Shown here: piece after piece, positions 33,630 through 41,631 of the stretch
Numbering within the stretch: position 1 is the stretch's first letter
How the letters are laid out: the number at the start of each line of letters is the position of its first letter
Notes under the pieces: generated by a model
What the model was told of the DNA's origin: nothing
Database searches by the model: none
The model's input: the letters and a program-made list of their open reading frames with translations, nothing else
Program-made: the position numbers and the translations under genes
NCBI RefSeq assembly: GCF_000155635.1
Contig: NZ_DS990556.1
Location: forward strand, 2,124,052-2,188,051
Length of the DNA stretch: 64,000 bases
From: Cyanobium sp. PCC 7001
GTDB taxonomy: Bacteria > Cyanobacteriota > Cyanobacteriia > PCC-6307 > Cyanobiaceae
Reading direction: 5' to 3'

Positions 33630-34955
33630 ATGCGCACCGCAACGCTCCACGCCTTCAACTGGCGGTATCAGGAGATCATCGACAATCTGGAGTCGATCCG
33701 CAGCAGCGGCTACGGCGCGATTCTGATTCCGCCGCCGCTGTATTCCGATCCGGATGGAGACGCCTGGTGGCAGCGCTATCAGCCCAAGGACTACCGCGTG
33801 CTGCTGTCGCATCTCGGCGGCAAGCGGGAGCTTGAGCAGCTGATCGCGGCCTGCCATGCGGGCCCTGAGCCGATCCGGGTGTATGCGGATCTGGTGATCA
33901 ACCACATGGCGAACGAAGCGCGCCACGACAGGCTGACCTTTCCGGGTGATGCGGAGCTGGAGCGCTACCGCCGGGAGCCCGATCGGTTCGAGCGCAATCG
34001 GATCTATGGCGATCTGAGCGTGGGCCTGTTCTCTCCCTGGGATTTCAACCAGGCCGGAGAGATCGAAGGCCATGAGTGGAGCGACCGCGGTGCCGTGCAG
34101 TATCAGAACCTCTCCGGCCTGCCCGATCTGCAGGATTCCGCCTGGGTGCTGCAGCAGCAGCACGCGATGGTGAGTGCGCTGGTGGCGATGGGCTTCGATG
34201 GCTTTCGGGTGGATGCCATCAAGCACATCACCGAGCGGATGGTGGACAACCTGGCCGACAGGCCCGAGGTGAGAGATAAGTTCTGGTTCGGGGAAGTGCT
34301 CACCGGCAGTGACCACGACGAGCGGATCTTTCTGGAGCCCTTCCTGCGGGAAACCTGGATGTCGGCCTACGACTTCCCGCTGTTCACCACGCTGCGGGAG
34401 GCGTTCGGCTTCGGCGGTTCCCTGCGGGCGCTTGTGGATCCTGCTGCTGTTGGCAATGCCCTGTCCTGGCACCGGGCTGTGACGTTCGTGGTGACGCACG
34501 ACATCCCCCACAACGACGGCTTCCGCTACCTGCTGCTCGACCCGCAGGATGAGCACCTGGCCTATGCCTACGTGCTGGGCCGCGATGGAGGCGTGCCGCT
34601 GATCTATTCCGATCACAACGAATCCGCCTACGCGGAGGATCGTGATCGCTGGCTGGAGGCCTACAAGCGGCCGGATCTGGTGGCGATGCTCCGCTTCCAC
34701 AACGCCGTGCACGGCGCGCCGATGGCGGTGCTCCATGAGAGCGACACGCTGCTGATCTTCCGCCGGGGCGATCGCGGCATCGTGGCGATCAACAAGGCCG
34801 CCACGGAGCAATGGGCGACGTTCAGCACCTGGGGGCTCACCAATCCGGGCCGGTACCAGGAGCTGATCCACGGCCATGCGCTCACCCTCTCGGGCGATCG
34901 CTTCAGCCTGTATGTGCCGCCACGCACCGCCCAGATGTGGTTGCTCGCGCCTTAG
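33630..34955 (+). CDS. Cytoplasmic GH13-family alpha-glucan enzyme
   Basis: The 441-residue product is an alpha-amylase superfamily (GH13) TIM-barrel enzyme. Conserved regions are DLVINHM (87-93), GFRVDAIKHI with the nucleophile Asp195, FGEV with the acid/base Glu222, and the transition-state Asp291 in VVTHDIPHND, where the usual NHD is replaced by THD. A short C-terminal beta domain follows. There is no signal peptide, so it probably acts on intracellular glucans such as glycogen or maltodextrins. The exact reaction (hydrolysis or transfer) cannot be decided. The ATG at 33630 is preceded by a 223-base gap from the divergent duplicated-protein gene; the stop is 16 bases from the convergent methyltransferase stop. 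Confidence 0.88.
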   Translation: MRTATLHAFNWRYQEIIDNLESIRSSGYGAILIPPPLYSDPDGDAWWQRYQPKDYRVLLSHLGGKRELEQLIAACHAGPEPIRVYADLVINHMANEARHDRLTFPGDAELERYRREPDRFERNRIYGDLSVGLFSPWDFNQAGEIEGHEWSDRGAVQYQNLSGLPDLQDSAWVLQQQHAMVSALVAMGFDGFRVDAIKHITERMVDNLADRPEVRDKFWFGEVLTGSDHDERIFLEPFLRETWMSAYDFPLFTTLREAFGFGGSLRALVDPAAVGNALSWHRAVTFVVTHDIPHNDGFRYLLLDPQDEHLAYAYVLGRDGGVPLIYSDHNESAYAEDRDRWLEAYKRPDLVAMLRFHNAVHGAPMAVLHESDTLLIFRRGDRGIVAINKAATEQWATFSTWGLTNPGRYQELIHGHALTLSGDRFSLYVPPRTAQMWLLAP

Positions 34956-34971
34956 TGCTCCTCCCCGCGGG

Positions 34972-35982
34972 CTACTTCACACCGATCACCATGGCATCGG
35001 GTCCCACCAGCGGCTCCACCCGGGTGGAGGAGAAGCCGGCCTCGCGCATCCAGCCCATGCAGTCGGCGCCGCTGTAATCGAAACCACCGCTGGTTTCGAT
35101 CAGCATGTTGAGGCTCATCAGCAGGCCAAACGCATTCCTGGAGCGGTCGTCGTCGATGATCGCCTCGTACACCACCAGGGCACCGCCGGGGGGCAGGGCG
35201 TCATAGGCCTTGCCGATCAGCATGCGCTTGGTGGGCAGGTCCCAGTCGTGCAGGATGTGGCCCATCAGCACCACATCGGCGCTGGGAAGAGGCTGCTGGA
35301 AGAAATCGCCGGCGGTGAACTGCAGCCGTTCGCCGAGGCCGTGACTCTCCACATAGCTGGTGAAGACCGGCTCCACGGGCGGTAGATCGAAGCCGATGCC
35401 ACGCAGGTGCGGCTGGGCCAGGGCGATCTGCACCGCCAGATCCCCCTGGGCGGTGCCCACATCCACGAAGGTGCGGTAGGGCTGCCAGGGGAAGGTGCGG
35501 GCGATCGTCTGGTTGGCGCCGCGGCTGATGCCCGACATGGCGGCGAGGAATTCCTTCAGGGCCTTGGGATCGGCGTAGAGCACCTCGAACAGGCCGGGGC
35601 CGCCGCTCTTCAGCTCGTTCTGGGGCTCGCCGCTGCGCAGTGCCTCGCTGAGGTGGCCCCAGGCGGGATAGAGCCGGTGGTTGGCCATCTCCAGCAGGCC
35701 GCCCACGTAGGTGGGCTTGGCGCGATCGAGGAAGAGGGCGGTGTCCGGGGTGTTGGCGTAGCCCGAGGCGTCGCGGCTGAGGAAGCCCAGGGCCACCAGG
35801 GCATCGAGGAAGTCGCGGGCGGAGCGGGGATGCAGGGCCAGCCGGGCCATCAGCGCCTCGAGCGGCAGCGGCCCGTTCGCCAGTTCGCTGAACAGGCCCA
35901 GCTCCACGGCACTCAGGAGGGTCTTCGAGGCCCAGAACGCCAGGCCGGTCTGGAGGATGGCTTCGGGGCTGAGCGGTGGCAT
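34972..35982 (-). CDS. SAM-dependent O-methyltransferase, winged-helix type
   Basis: The 336-residue product has the plant-type/CrtF-like O-methyltransferase layout: an N-terminal winged-helix dimerisation domain (about 5-95: [40 protein letters not shown]) and a Rossmann methyltransferase domain with [18 protein letters not shown] as the SAM-binding glycine motif, [33 protein letters not shown] with the family's catalytic HDW, and [15 protein letters not shown]. Substrates are typically hydroxylated aromatics, polyketides or carotenoids. I chose the ATG at 35982 (MPPLSPEA); 36003 is also possible. It lies 28 bases downstream of the VOC gene stop on the same strand. Confidence 0.85.
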   Translation of the reverse strand: MPPLSPEAILQTGLAFWASKTLLSAVELGLFSELANGPLPLEALMARLALHPRSARDFLDALVALGFLSRDASGYANTPDTALFLDRAKPTYVGGLLEMANHRLYPAWGHLSEALRSGEPQNELKSGGPGLFEVLYADPKALKEFLAAMSGISRGANQTIARTFPWQPYRTFVDVGTAQGDLAVQIALAQPHLRGIGFDLPPVEPVFTSYVESHGLGERLQFTAGDFFQQPLPSADVVLMGHILHDWDLPTKRMLIGKAYDALPPGGALVVYEAIIDDDRSRNAFGLLMSLNMLIETSGGFDYSGADCMGWMREAGFSSTRVEPLVGPDAMVIGVK

Positions 35983-36010
35983 GGGGGAGTGGGGAAGGAT
36001 CAAGGATCGG

Positions 36011-36331
36011 CTATGGACAGTGGTTGGCCTCCGGCCAGAGCTGCCGGATCTCCTCCGCCTGCTGCCGGGCCGTGAACCGCTCCCAGGTGATTCCGTTCAC
36101 ATCCACGTCCTGTGTGAAGGCAGGAGCCTGGGGGTCTTCCCAGCCAAGGTGCCGGAGTTCGCCTGGCGGGCCGGATGCGGCCTGGCGGATGGACAGGTTC
36201 AAGGTGTCAGTCCGCCAGAGGGCGTACTGCCCCTGGATCACCACAGAGGGCTCAGAACCAAGCCGCTGGCTGTAGTCGCGCACCGAGGCTTCGATGCTGT
36301 GGGTGGAGAGCGCGATGTGCAGTTTCTTCAT
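36011..36331 (-). CDS. VOC/glyoxalase-fold protein
   Basis: The 106-residue product begins [25 protein letters not shown], the first beta-alpha-beta module of the vicinal-oxygen-chelate fold, as in CadI/ArsI- and glyoxalase-like proteins, followed by [15 protein letters not shown] and [10 protein letters not shown]. His5 and His/Glu positions in later strands could bind a metal. The ATG at 36331 overlaps the stop of the upstream methyltransferase by four bases, so the two are coupled; the longer open frame upstream is the methyltransferase read in another frame. Codon use is less GC-biased than in core genes nearby. Substrate unknown. Confidence 0.75.
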   Translation of the reverse strand: MKKLHIALSTHSIEASVRDYSQRLGSEPSVVIQGQYALWRTDTLNLSIRQAASGPPGELRHLGWEDPQAPAFTQDVDVNGITWERFTARQQAEEIRQLWPEANHCP

Positions 36332-37071
36332 CGCTGTCGCGGTGGGTGGGGTGGGGCCAGGGGGCTGATCCGCGCGCCGATGAAGAGGATCGCCGCCGGT
36401 CGGAACGTGTTGGGATGGAGCGGTTCCCTGATGTCCGTGATGGCGAAGCCGTTGCGAACGAAGAGCCTGATCCAGCTTGCGATGGTTCGAAAGAACCACG
36501 GTGCTGGATCGCTGAAATCGCCAGGGATTCCGTCCCAGGACCCCGGCCGCCAGCCATCGGCATAGGGGAGATCGCCGCGGCACAGCACCGGATGCATGGT
36601 CTGCACGATCAGGGCGCCGCGGGGGGTGAGCAGCGCTGGAACTGCCTGGAAGAGATCCTCCACGCCCTGCTGGCCCAGCAGGGAAAAGTTGGCGATGGCC
36701 ACATCGAAGCGTTCTTGGATGGCGCCCTTGGCGATCGCGTCATAGGAGGCCAGCTGAAACCGGCCCTTCCCCCGGGTCTTGGCGGCCTCGATCAGGGCCG
36801 GCACCGCATCCGTGCCGAGCGCATCGATCCCATGCCCGGCGAGGCGATGGGTCAACCAGCCCTCGCCACAGCCCAGATCCAGGGCCGATCGGGGAGCCCG
36901 GCTCCAGACCGCCTCCAGAATCGCCCTGTTGGTCACCAACCGGCGACTCTCGATCCGATCCTCGCGGATCGCCTGCGTCCACGCGGCGGCGTGGCGCTGC
37001 CAGCTTTCCAGGATCTGCTCTTCGAAACGAGCCTGGTCGGCCGTGGGCGGATCGCCTGGGTGGTGGGCCAT
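36328..37071 (-). CDS. Class I SAM-dependent methyltransferase
   Basis: The 247-residue product has a Rossmann methyltransferase core: ALDLGCGEGWLTHRLAGHG (motif I), ALGTDAVPALIEAAKTRG (motif II), RFDVAIANFSLLGQQGVE (motif IV region) and LLTPRGALIVQTMHP. It resembles UbiE/Methyltransf_11-type enzymes acting on small molecules. The N-terminal 50 residues are helical and charged. It is followed, with a four-base overlap, by the VOC protein gene, and then by an O-methyltransferase gene, giving a compact three-gene unit that could modify one metabolite. Its start lies 26 bases from the S8 fusion gene's stop on the same strand. Confidence 0.85.
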   Translation of the reverse strand: MAHHPGDPPTADQARFEEQILESWQRHAAAWTQAIREDRIESRRLVTNRAILEAVWSRAPRSALDLGCGEGWLTHRLAGHGIDALGTDAVPALIEAAKTRGKGRFQLASYDAIAKGAIQERFDVAIANFSLLGQQGVEDLFQAVPALLTPRGALIVQTMHPVLCRGDLPYADGWRPGSWDGIPGDFSDPAPWFFRTIASWIRLFVRNGFAITDIREPLHPNTFRPAAILFIGARISPLAPPHPPRQR

Positions 37072-37096
37072 AGAGTGCAGCCGGCTGGCCTGGGGC

Positions 37097-39490
37097 TCAG
37101 GTGTGCAGCAGCATCTTGGAGAGGTTGGGCAGGCCCGCCCCCTGGTGGTAGCGGTCGCGGTGGAGGTCGGTGCAGTGCTGCAGCAGGATCTGTTTCACGC
37201 GCTCGGGATAGCCGATTAACTCGGTGCGCACCGAGAGGAAGGCGGCCAGGAGGCCGGAGATGTGGGGCGCGGCCATGCTGGTGCCCGAGAGGGCCACATA
37301 GAGCTCATCCACGCTCTTGGCCCTGTCGCGCTCCGGGGTGCGGCTGGGGTCGCTGCTGCTGCGGCAGGAGAGGATCCTTTCCCCGGGGCCCACCACATCG
37401 GGCTTGAGGCGGCCATCGGCGGTGGGGCCCCGCGAGGAGAAGTAGGAGGTGCCGTAGCGGTGGGGCAGGGTGGGGTGCACCGAGCCCACGGCGATCGCCT
37501 CTTCCAGGTTGGCCGGATCACCGATCGAGAGGTCGAAGGAGCGGGTGGAGCTGAAGCCATCCACCACGATCTCGCCGCTGCCCTCGTTGCCCGCGGCCAG
37601 CACCACCAGCACGCCCTGGCGCACCAGGCGCAGCAGGGAGGCGCACAGCGGTGAATCGCCGCAACCGAAGCTGGCCGGATCAAAGGACCCACCCAGGCTG
37701 AGGTTCACCCCCTGAATCGCCAGGCGCCGGCCGTTCTGGTTCTGCTGCCAGATGTGATCGATCGCCTTGATGATCCAGGCGTCGTAGCCGCTGCCGTTGT
37801 CGGCCAGCACCTTGTAGGTCACCAGCCGGGCCCGGGGCGCCATGGCGAGCATGTCCGGCCCAGCCGGATCCCCCAGCGCCTGCAGCCCTCCGGCGATCAC
37901 GCCCGCCACATGGGTGCCGTGCCCGTTGGCGTCGTTGCCGCTGCCGGGTTGCACCGGGCCTCGGGCGGTGCAGTCCCACTCGGCGGCGATCGTGCCGTCC
38001 GGGGCGAAGGCGGGGTTGTGGAAATGGGGATGGTGCCGGTCGATGCCCGTGTCGAGCACGGCCCAGGTGATCCCCTGGCCATAGGCGTTGTAGCCGAGCT
38101 GGGCGGTGCGGGCCTGCACGGTGTGGATCGAATCGCGGATCAGGGCCCGCTTCCTGCTGTTGCTGAACATCCGGTACACCGCCGGCGAGGATGCGCCGTA
38201 GTGCCGGCTCATCGCGGCCGCCAGGCGTTCCACCTCGGCGCGGTTGAGGTTCACCGCCACGTAGCGATCGAGCTGATCCTCCAGATGCACCGTGTCGGCG
38301 GTGATTGGATCCTGGGTGATCAGATCCTTGCTGCCTTTGGGGCTGAGCACATTGGTGTGGATCCACTCGAGCACGGTGCTGCGGGCGTCCTGCAGGGTGT
38401 CGCTGCCGCTGGCCGCAGCGGGGGAGCGGTCCACCAGTTCGATCAGCACCGGCACCCGGGCGGTGGCCTCCGCATCGAGCGCTTCGGCCAGGTTGCGGGT
38501 CACCGTCACCGGGCTCACCGGCTGGAAGCGGGCGCGATCCACCGCGGTCATCACGGTGGTCTGGGTGGCGGTGCGCGACAGGTAGCGACTCGCCGCGTGG
38601 GCCTTGCTGGGCGGCCACACGATTCCCTGCAGCCGTTCATCGCGGATGGGTGGCTTGCCGGTGGCGCTGTACTCGTCGGCCAGGCTCTGGTCGAGGCACA
38701 CGATGTCGCCGTCCTGGGCGATGTTCACCCAGCGCTTCACTCCCGGCGGGATCGGCAGCTTCGTCCCTGTTTTGCCGTGCCACGTCTGCAGCACGTCCGT
38801 CACCTGGGGGAGTCCCAGCGGCGAGCCGATGGTCACGTAGAGATCCACCTCCAAGGTGGTGCCCAGTTCCATCAGGGCCTGGTAGGTCACCATGCTGCCC
38901 TGGCTGTGGCCGATCACCACAAACGGGCCGCCGCCGGTGGTCACACGGTCTTTCACCGTCTGCACCATCCTCTGGCGCTTGGTCTGGTTGAACAGGAAGT
39001 CGTTCACGTCGGCCATGAACACCTTGGTGAACATCGCCGTCACCGGGCTCCACAACCCCTTGGCCTCCATGGAGAGCGCTGCAGCTCCACCCATCGGGGC
39101 GCCGCGCTGGGCCGCCGAGAGGGCTGCCGCCTCCAGCTCCTGGGTGAGCGCGGCCACGAACGCTGCCGATTCCTCCGGTGCGTCACTGGCCTGGATCGAG
39201 GCTTTCAGGAGCATGTCCGACCCCGGCAGAAGCTGGGCCCGGTCGTCGCCGATGGCCCGGGTGGAGATGCCGGCCGCTTCCGGGTAGCGCTCCCGGTCAA
39301 CCCAGTAGGCCATGCGGGTGCGCTCGCCCTGGTCGGCACCGAAGAGGGCACGATCCCACTCCGATCGCAACACACCCTCCGGGGGCATGTTCGAGATCCC
39401 GTGGCAGTAGATCACCGTGCGGGCTCTGCCGGGACGGGCAGGGGGATCGCCGGGGGTGTTGGAGGCTGACGCTCGCTTCGAGGTGGCCAT
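37097..39490 (-). CDS. Alpha/beta-hydrolase fused to a subtilisin-like S8 protease
   Basis: The 797-residue product has two enzymatic halves. Residues about 20-330 look like a lipase-type alpha/beta-hydrolase: TVIYCHGIS (25-33), nucleophile elbow IGHSQG with Ser196, acidic NIAQDGDIV (Asp260/262) and a plausible catalytic His298. Residues about 345-460 resemble a protease propeptide/linker (VAVNLNRAEVERLAA). Residues about 470-790 are a complete S8 peptidase: Asp480 (AVLDTGID), His524 (NGHGTHVAG), oxyanion Asn635 (AAGNEGSG) and Ser738 (SGTSMAAPH). There is no signal peptide, which is unusual for a subtilase and points to a cytoplasmic role or non-classical export. It borders the attC-cassette array. 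Function unknown. Confidence 0.9.
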   Translation of the reverse strand: MATSKRASASNTPGDPPARPGRARTVIYCHGISNMPPEGVLRSEWDRALFGADQGERTRMAYWVDRERYPEAAGISTRAIGDDRAQLLPGSDMLLKASIQASDAPEESAAFVAALTQELEAAALSAAQRGAPMGGAAALSMEAKGLWSPVTAMFTKVFMADVNDFLFNQTKRQRMVQTVKDRVTTGGGPFVVIGHSQGSMVTYQALMELGTTLEVDLYVTIGSPLGLPQVTDVLQTWHGKTGTKLPIPPGVKRWVNIAQDGDIVCLDQSLADEYSATGKPPIRDERLQGIVWPPSKAHAASRYLSRTATQTTVMTAVDRARFQPVSPVTVTRNLAEALDAEATARVPVLIELVDRSPAAASGSDTLQDARSTVLEWIHTNVLSPKGSKDLITQDPITADTVHLEDQLDRYVAVNLNRAEVERLAAAMSRHYGASSPAVYRMFSNSRKRALIRDSIHTVQARTAQLGYNAYGQGITWAVLDTGIDRHHPHFHNPAFAPDGTIAAEWDCTARGPVQPGSGNDANGHGTHVAGVIAGGLQALGDPAGPDMLAMAPRARLVTYKVLADNGSGYDAWIIKAIDHIWQQNQNGRRLAIQGVNLSLGGSFDPASFGCGDSPLCASLLRLVRQGVLVVLAAGNEGSGEIVVDGFSSTRSFDLSIGDPANLEEAIAVGSVHPTLPHRYGTSYFSSRGPTADGRLKPDVVGPGERILSCRSSSDPSRTPERDRAKSVDELYVALSGTSMAAPHISGLLAAFLSVRTELIGYPERVKQILLQHCTDLHRDRYHQGAGLPNLSKMLLHT

Positions 39491-39545
39491 GGCGATTGGG
39501 AGGAATCCGGATCAGTGCTTCCTCTTTAGCCAGAGCAGACATCTC

Positions 39546-39575
39546 TGCAATTCGTCCTTGAGCGAATGGTTAGTC
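39546..39575 (-). other. Half attC site at the array end
   Basis: After the GNAT gene the minus strand reads GACTAACCATTCGCTCAAGG, closely matching the R''-L'' half of class-1-integron-type attC sites (consensus like TCTAACAATTCGTTCAAG). The matching right half (L'-R') is not recognisable before the S8 fusion gene starts at 39490, so the site looks truncated where the array ends. Confidence 0.65.
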
Positions 39576-40061
39576 TGGCCCGGCCAGAGTGCGAGAGAAG
39601 ATCACTTTTGCCTCGCCCACTGCATAGAAATCCGGAACGCGGCCACGCTCCCTGTACCCTCGCTTGACGTAAAATTCTCGTGCCCGCGTCAGCGGAGGCT
39701 GGTCGCTGGTCTCGATTACCACCACCCTGGCACCAGCCTTGCTTGCCTCAGTCTCGACATGAGAAAGCAGGGCGCTGCCAACACCGCGGCCGTGCTGCGG
39801 AGGGTCTGCGCCGATCCACCAGACATTGAGAACACCCTCGGCGTACGGATCCGGTGCGAAGTAAGACCAACCAAGGGCCTTTTCGCCTGTTGAAGCTCGG
39901 CACGCCACAGCTGCATGCCCCTCTGGGAGCTCTTGGGCAGACAGTGTGTCCAGCACGCCACCCAACAAGCCCTCAGCGTCTGAAGGTGAGAAGAGTCCTG
40001 TCCTCACTGCCAGATCAAGGAGGTCTTGCCTTTCGCTCGCTTGAATCGGGGTGATGATCAT
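39570..40061 (-). CDS. GNAT-family acetyltransferase (cassette gene)
   Basis: The 163-residue product has the GCN5-related N-acetyltransferase fold. The acetyl-CoA pyrophosphate loop is QHGRGVGSALLSHVE (motif A), preceded by the strand VLNVWWIGADPP and followed by ARVVVIETSDQPPLTRAREFYVKRGY, the usual motif B. It probably acetylates a small molecule or protein N-terminus; many integron cassettes encode such enzymes. The ATG at 40061 lies about 26 bases after the core end of attC A, and its TAA stop is within the attC-type sequence GACTAAC. Base composition is less GC-rich than in host genes. Confidence 0.88.
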   Translation of the reverse strand: MIITPIQASERQDLLDLAVRTGLFSPSDAEGLLGGVLDTLSAQELPEGHAAVACRASTGEKALGWSYFAPDPYAEGVLNVWWIGADPPQHGRGVGSALLSHVETEASKAGARVVVIETSDQPPLTRAREFYVKRGYRERGRVPDFYAVGEAKVIFSRTLAGPD

Positions 40062-40086
40062 TGTTGACGAGTGAAGTTGGTGGGCG

Positions 40087-40177
40087 GCCTACTGCTGCCC
40101 CTGAATGGCAGGCAGGGGGCGTGATTGGCGCAGCTGAAAGACCGTGGTGGCCTGTCCACTCGAGAGGCTGGTTATGT
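40087..40177 (-). other. attC site A
   Basis: On the minus strand it begins ACATAAC (stop codon of the upstream cassette gene inside) and ends in AGTAGGC, a degenerate GTTRRRY core. The two arms are imperfectly complementary (ctgcccctgaatggcaggc against gcctgtccactcgagaggc). It shares both arm blocks with attC B, showing common origin. Length 91 bases. Confidence 0.7.
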
Positions 40178-40774
40178 GGGGTCTCCGCTGGTCTCAGATC
40201 GTATCGAGTCCAGCAGTGCCTCACCACGCGGCGATAGACGGTAACCCGTCCCGAGACTCTCGGTAAGCCCGAGATTCTTCAGCTTCCGAACATGAAGCTT
40301 GAACCGCTCCTTGTCCTGGCCGACAACACCACACACCTCGCCAGCGCGAACTCCCGGATGCGAGCTGAGGGCTTGCAATGTGCGAAACGTCCACGCCCCA
40401 TACGGCCCTCGTGTATCCAATTGACTCAGCCGGCTTTGCAGAGCCTGAAGTTCCGCCTCTGTATCCGCCGGCTTCTCGCGCAGCGTGACTCGGGGATCTG
40501 GAAGGACTGGTCCAAGTTCAATGCGATAGAGCGTACCCTCGGGCCGACGCTGCAATTCTTTCAGTAATGCCTCCCTTGAGACGTGTCCAGCGCGCTGAGC
40601 CTCTTCTACCGTGATCTGGTTTGGGGACACTGGCTCGACTGACTTGATCTTGATCTGCCCGACAGGAGTGAGCAACGTGCCACCCGCTCGTACGGATGGC
40701 CGTCGCCAGCGCCGAAAAGCCAGCGTAACGTCACCTCTACGGATGCCTTCAAGGACCTCCTTTCGAAAGAGCAT
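40172..40774 (-). CDS. ASCH/PUA-like protein with C-terminal winged helix (cassette gene)
   Basis: The 200-residue product starts MLFRKEVLEGIRRGDVTLAF, followed by RRWRRPSVRAGGTLLTPVGQIKI; this is the pattern of ASCH-domain (PUA-like, RNA- or nucleotide-binding) proteins, covering about residues 1-100. After a helical linker (about 105-122) comes GPYGAWTFRTLQALSSHPGV and a likely winged-helix domain (about 125-195: RAGEVCGVVGQDKERFKLHVRKLKNLGL). The fusion suggests a nucleic-acid-binding regulator. The ATG at 40774 is preceded by AAAGGGTG; upstream in-frame codons fall within the attC B core. The TAA stop is inside attC A. No close family member is recalled. Confidence 0.65.
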   Translation of the reverse strand: MLFRKEVLEGIRRGDVTLAFRRWRRPSVRAGGTLLTPVGQIKIKSVEPVSPNQITVEEAQRAGHVSREALLKELQRRPEGTLYRIELGPVLPDPRVTLREKPADTEAELQALQSRLSQLDTRGPYGAWTFRTLQALSSHPGVRAGEVCGVVGQDKERFKLHVRKLKNLGLTESLGTGYRLSPRGEALLDSIRSETSGDPT

Positions 40775-40795
40775 CAGATCATCACCCTTTCGGCC

Positions 40796-40884
40796 ACGCA
40801 ACGCTGCCCCTGAGTGGCAGGCAGGGACAACTGAACGGAGCGGGAAATCGACGCTGGCCTATCCACTTGAAGGCCTTGTTAGGC
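40796..40884 (-). other. attC site B
   Basis: The best-preserved site. On the minus strand it opens with GCCTAACAAGG (perfect RYYYAAC, containing the TAA stop of the isochorismatase-like gene) and closes with GTTGCGT, one position off GTTRRRY. The arms gccttgaaggccttgttaggc-type and cgctgcccctgagtggcaggc can be paired with a few bulged bases, as expected for the extrahelical bases of attC hairpins. Length 89 bases. Confidence 0.82.
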
Positions 40885-41451
40885 GGTCAGTAGTGGAAAT
40901 GCGACAGCTCCAGCCGCCGTTGCCCAGTTCTTGACCAACTCGGCGACGATGGCGTTCGTGCTTGTGAGGCCAACCCCAGCCTTCTCCATCCGGCGCCACG
41001 ACATTTCCTCGGCAATCTGGTTGGTCGAGCCGCAAGCGTCGCAAACCACCTTGACCATGAAGCCATCGTCGACTGCGCTGATGGCAGGCGCGACCATGCA
41101 CACGTCGGTCGTGACACCGGCCATCACGAAGTTCTTTCTTCGCGTGTTGCGGCACGCCTCTGCGAAGGCTTCGTCATCCCAGGCATTCACAACCCCTTGC
41201 CGTTTGATGCGGGCCTCGAATGCCTCGGGAAGAATCTCCTGGAGCTCGGGCATCAGCGGTCCCTGAACATTGACGTTGGTTTCCTGGCTTGACGTGAGGA
41301 CCACCGGCATCGCTGTACCCTTCGCAAACTTCGCCAGGATGATTACGTTGCGCTGCAGCAGCGGTAGCGGCGTGGTGCTGGCCCAAGTATTCGTGCCGAC
41401 CTGGTGGTCGATCAGGATCACTGCCGTGTCGTCGGTATTGAAATCCTTCAT
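40879..41451 (-). CDS. Isochorismatase-like cysteine hydrolase (cassette gene)
   Basis: The 190-residue product belongs to the isochorismatase-like hydrolase fold (YcaC type). The catalytic triad elements are visible: Asp in TAVILIDHQVG, Lys in the KRQ region after EARI, and the nucleophile Cys in MAGVTTDVCMVAPAISA. Members hydrolyse amides and related compounds; the substrate is unknown. I chose the ATG at 41451 (MKDFNTDD) because AGGAG lies seven bases upstream; an ATG at 41490 would add 13 residues. The TAA stop is within GCCTAAC of attC B. Base composition is lower in GC than in the host genes. Confidence 0.88.
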   Translation of the reverse strand: MKDFNTDDTAVILIDHQVGTNTWASTTPLPLLQRNVIILAKFAKGTAMPVVLTSSQETNVNVQGPLMPELQEILPEAFEARIKRQGVVNAWDDEAFAEACRNTRRKNFVMAGVTTDVCMVAPAISAVDDGFMVKVVCDACGSTNQIAEEMSWRRMEKAGVGLTSTNAIVAELVKNWATAAGAVAFPLLTA

Positions 41452-41516
41452 GTCTTGTCTCCTGATGGGATGCCTGTGATTCTCGCTCATTATGCTTGTG
41501 CGCTGTGGTGGGAGCC

Positions 41517-41631
41517 GCCAAACGCTGCCGCTGAGAGCTACCGCTGAGAGGTGGACATGGGCAATCGGGAAGCGACATTCTTGGGACGCATCGAATTGAT
41601 GGCTCCCATCCATTGCAGCAGCATGTTAGAG
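41517..41631 (-). other. attC site C
   Basis: On the minus strand from CTCTAAC (containing the original TAA stop of the methyltransferase cassette) to GTTTGGC, one position off the core consensus. The arms ATGCTGCTGCA and its partner GCGGCAGCG pair imperfectly. Length 115 bases. A short repeat (ctgagag) within it suggests a small internal duplication. Confidence 0.68.

Noticed and set aside
39491-39545. Right half of the last attC site (ctttagc at 39524-39530 as a degenerate core)
   Set aside because: The surrounding bases do not pair with the left arm; I treat the site as truncated.
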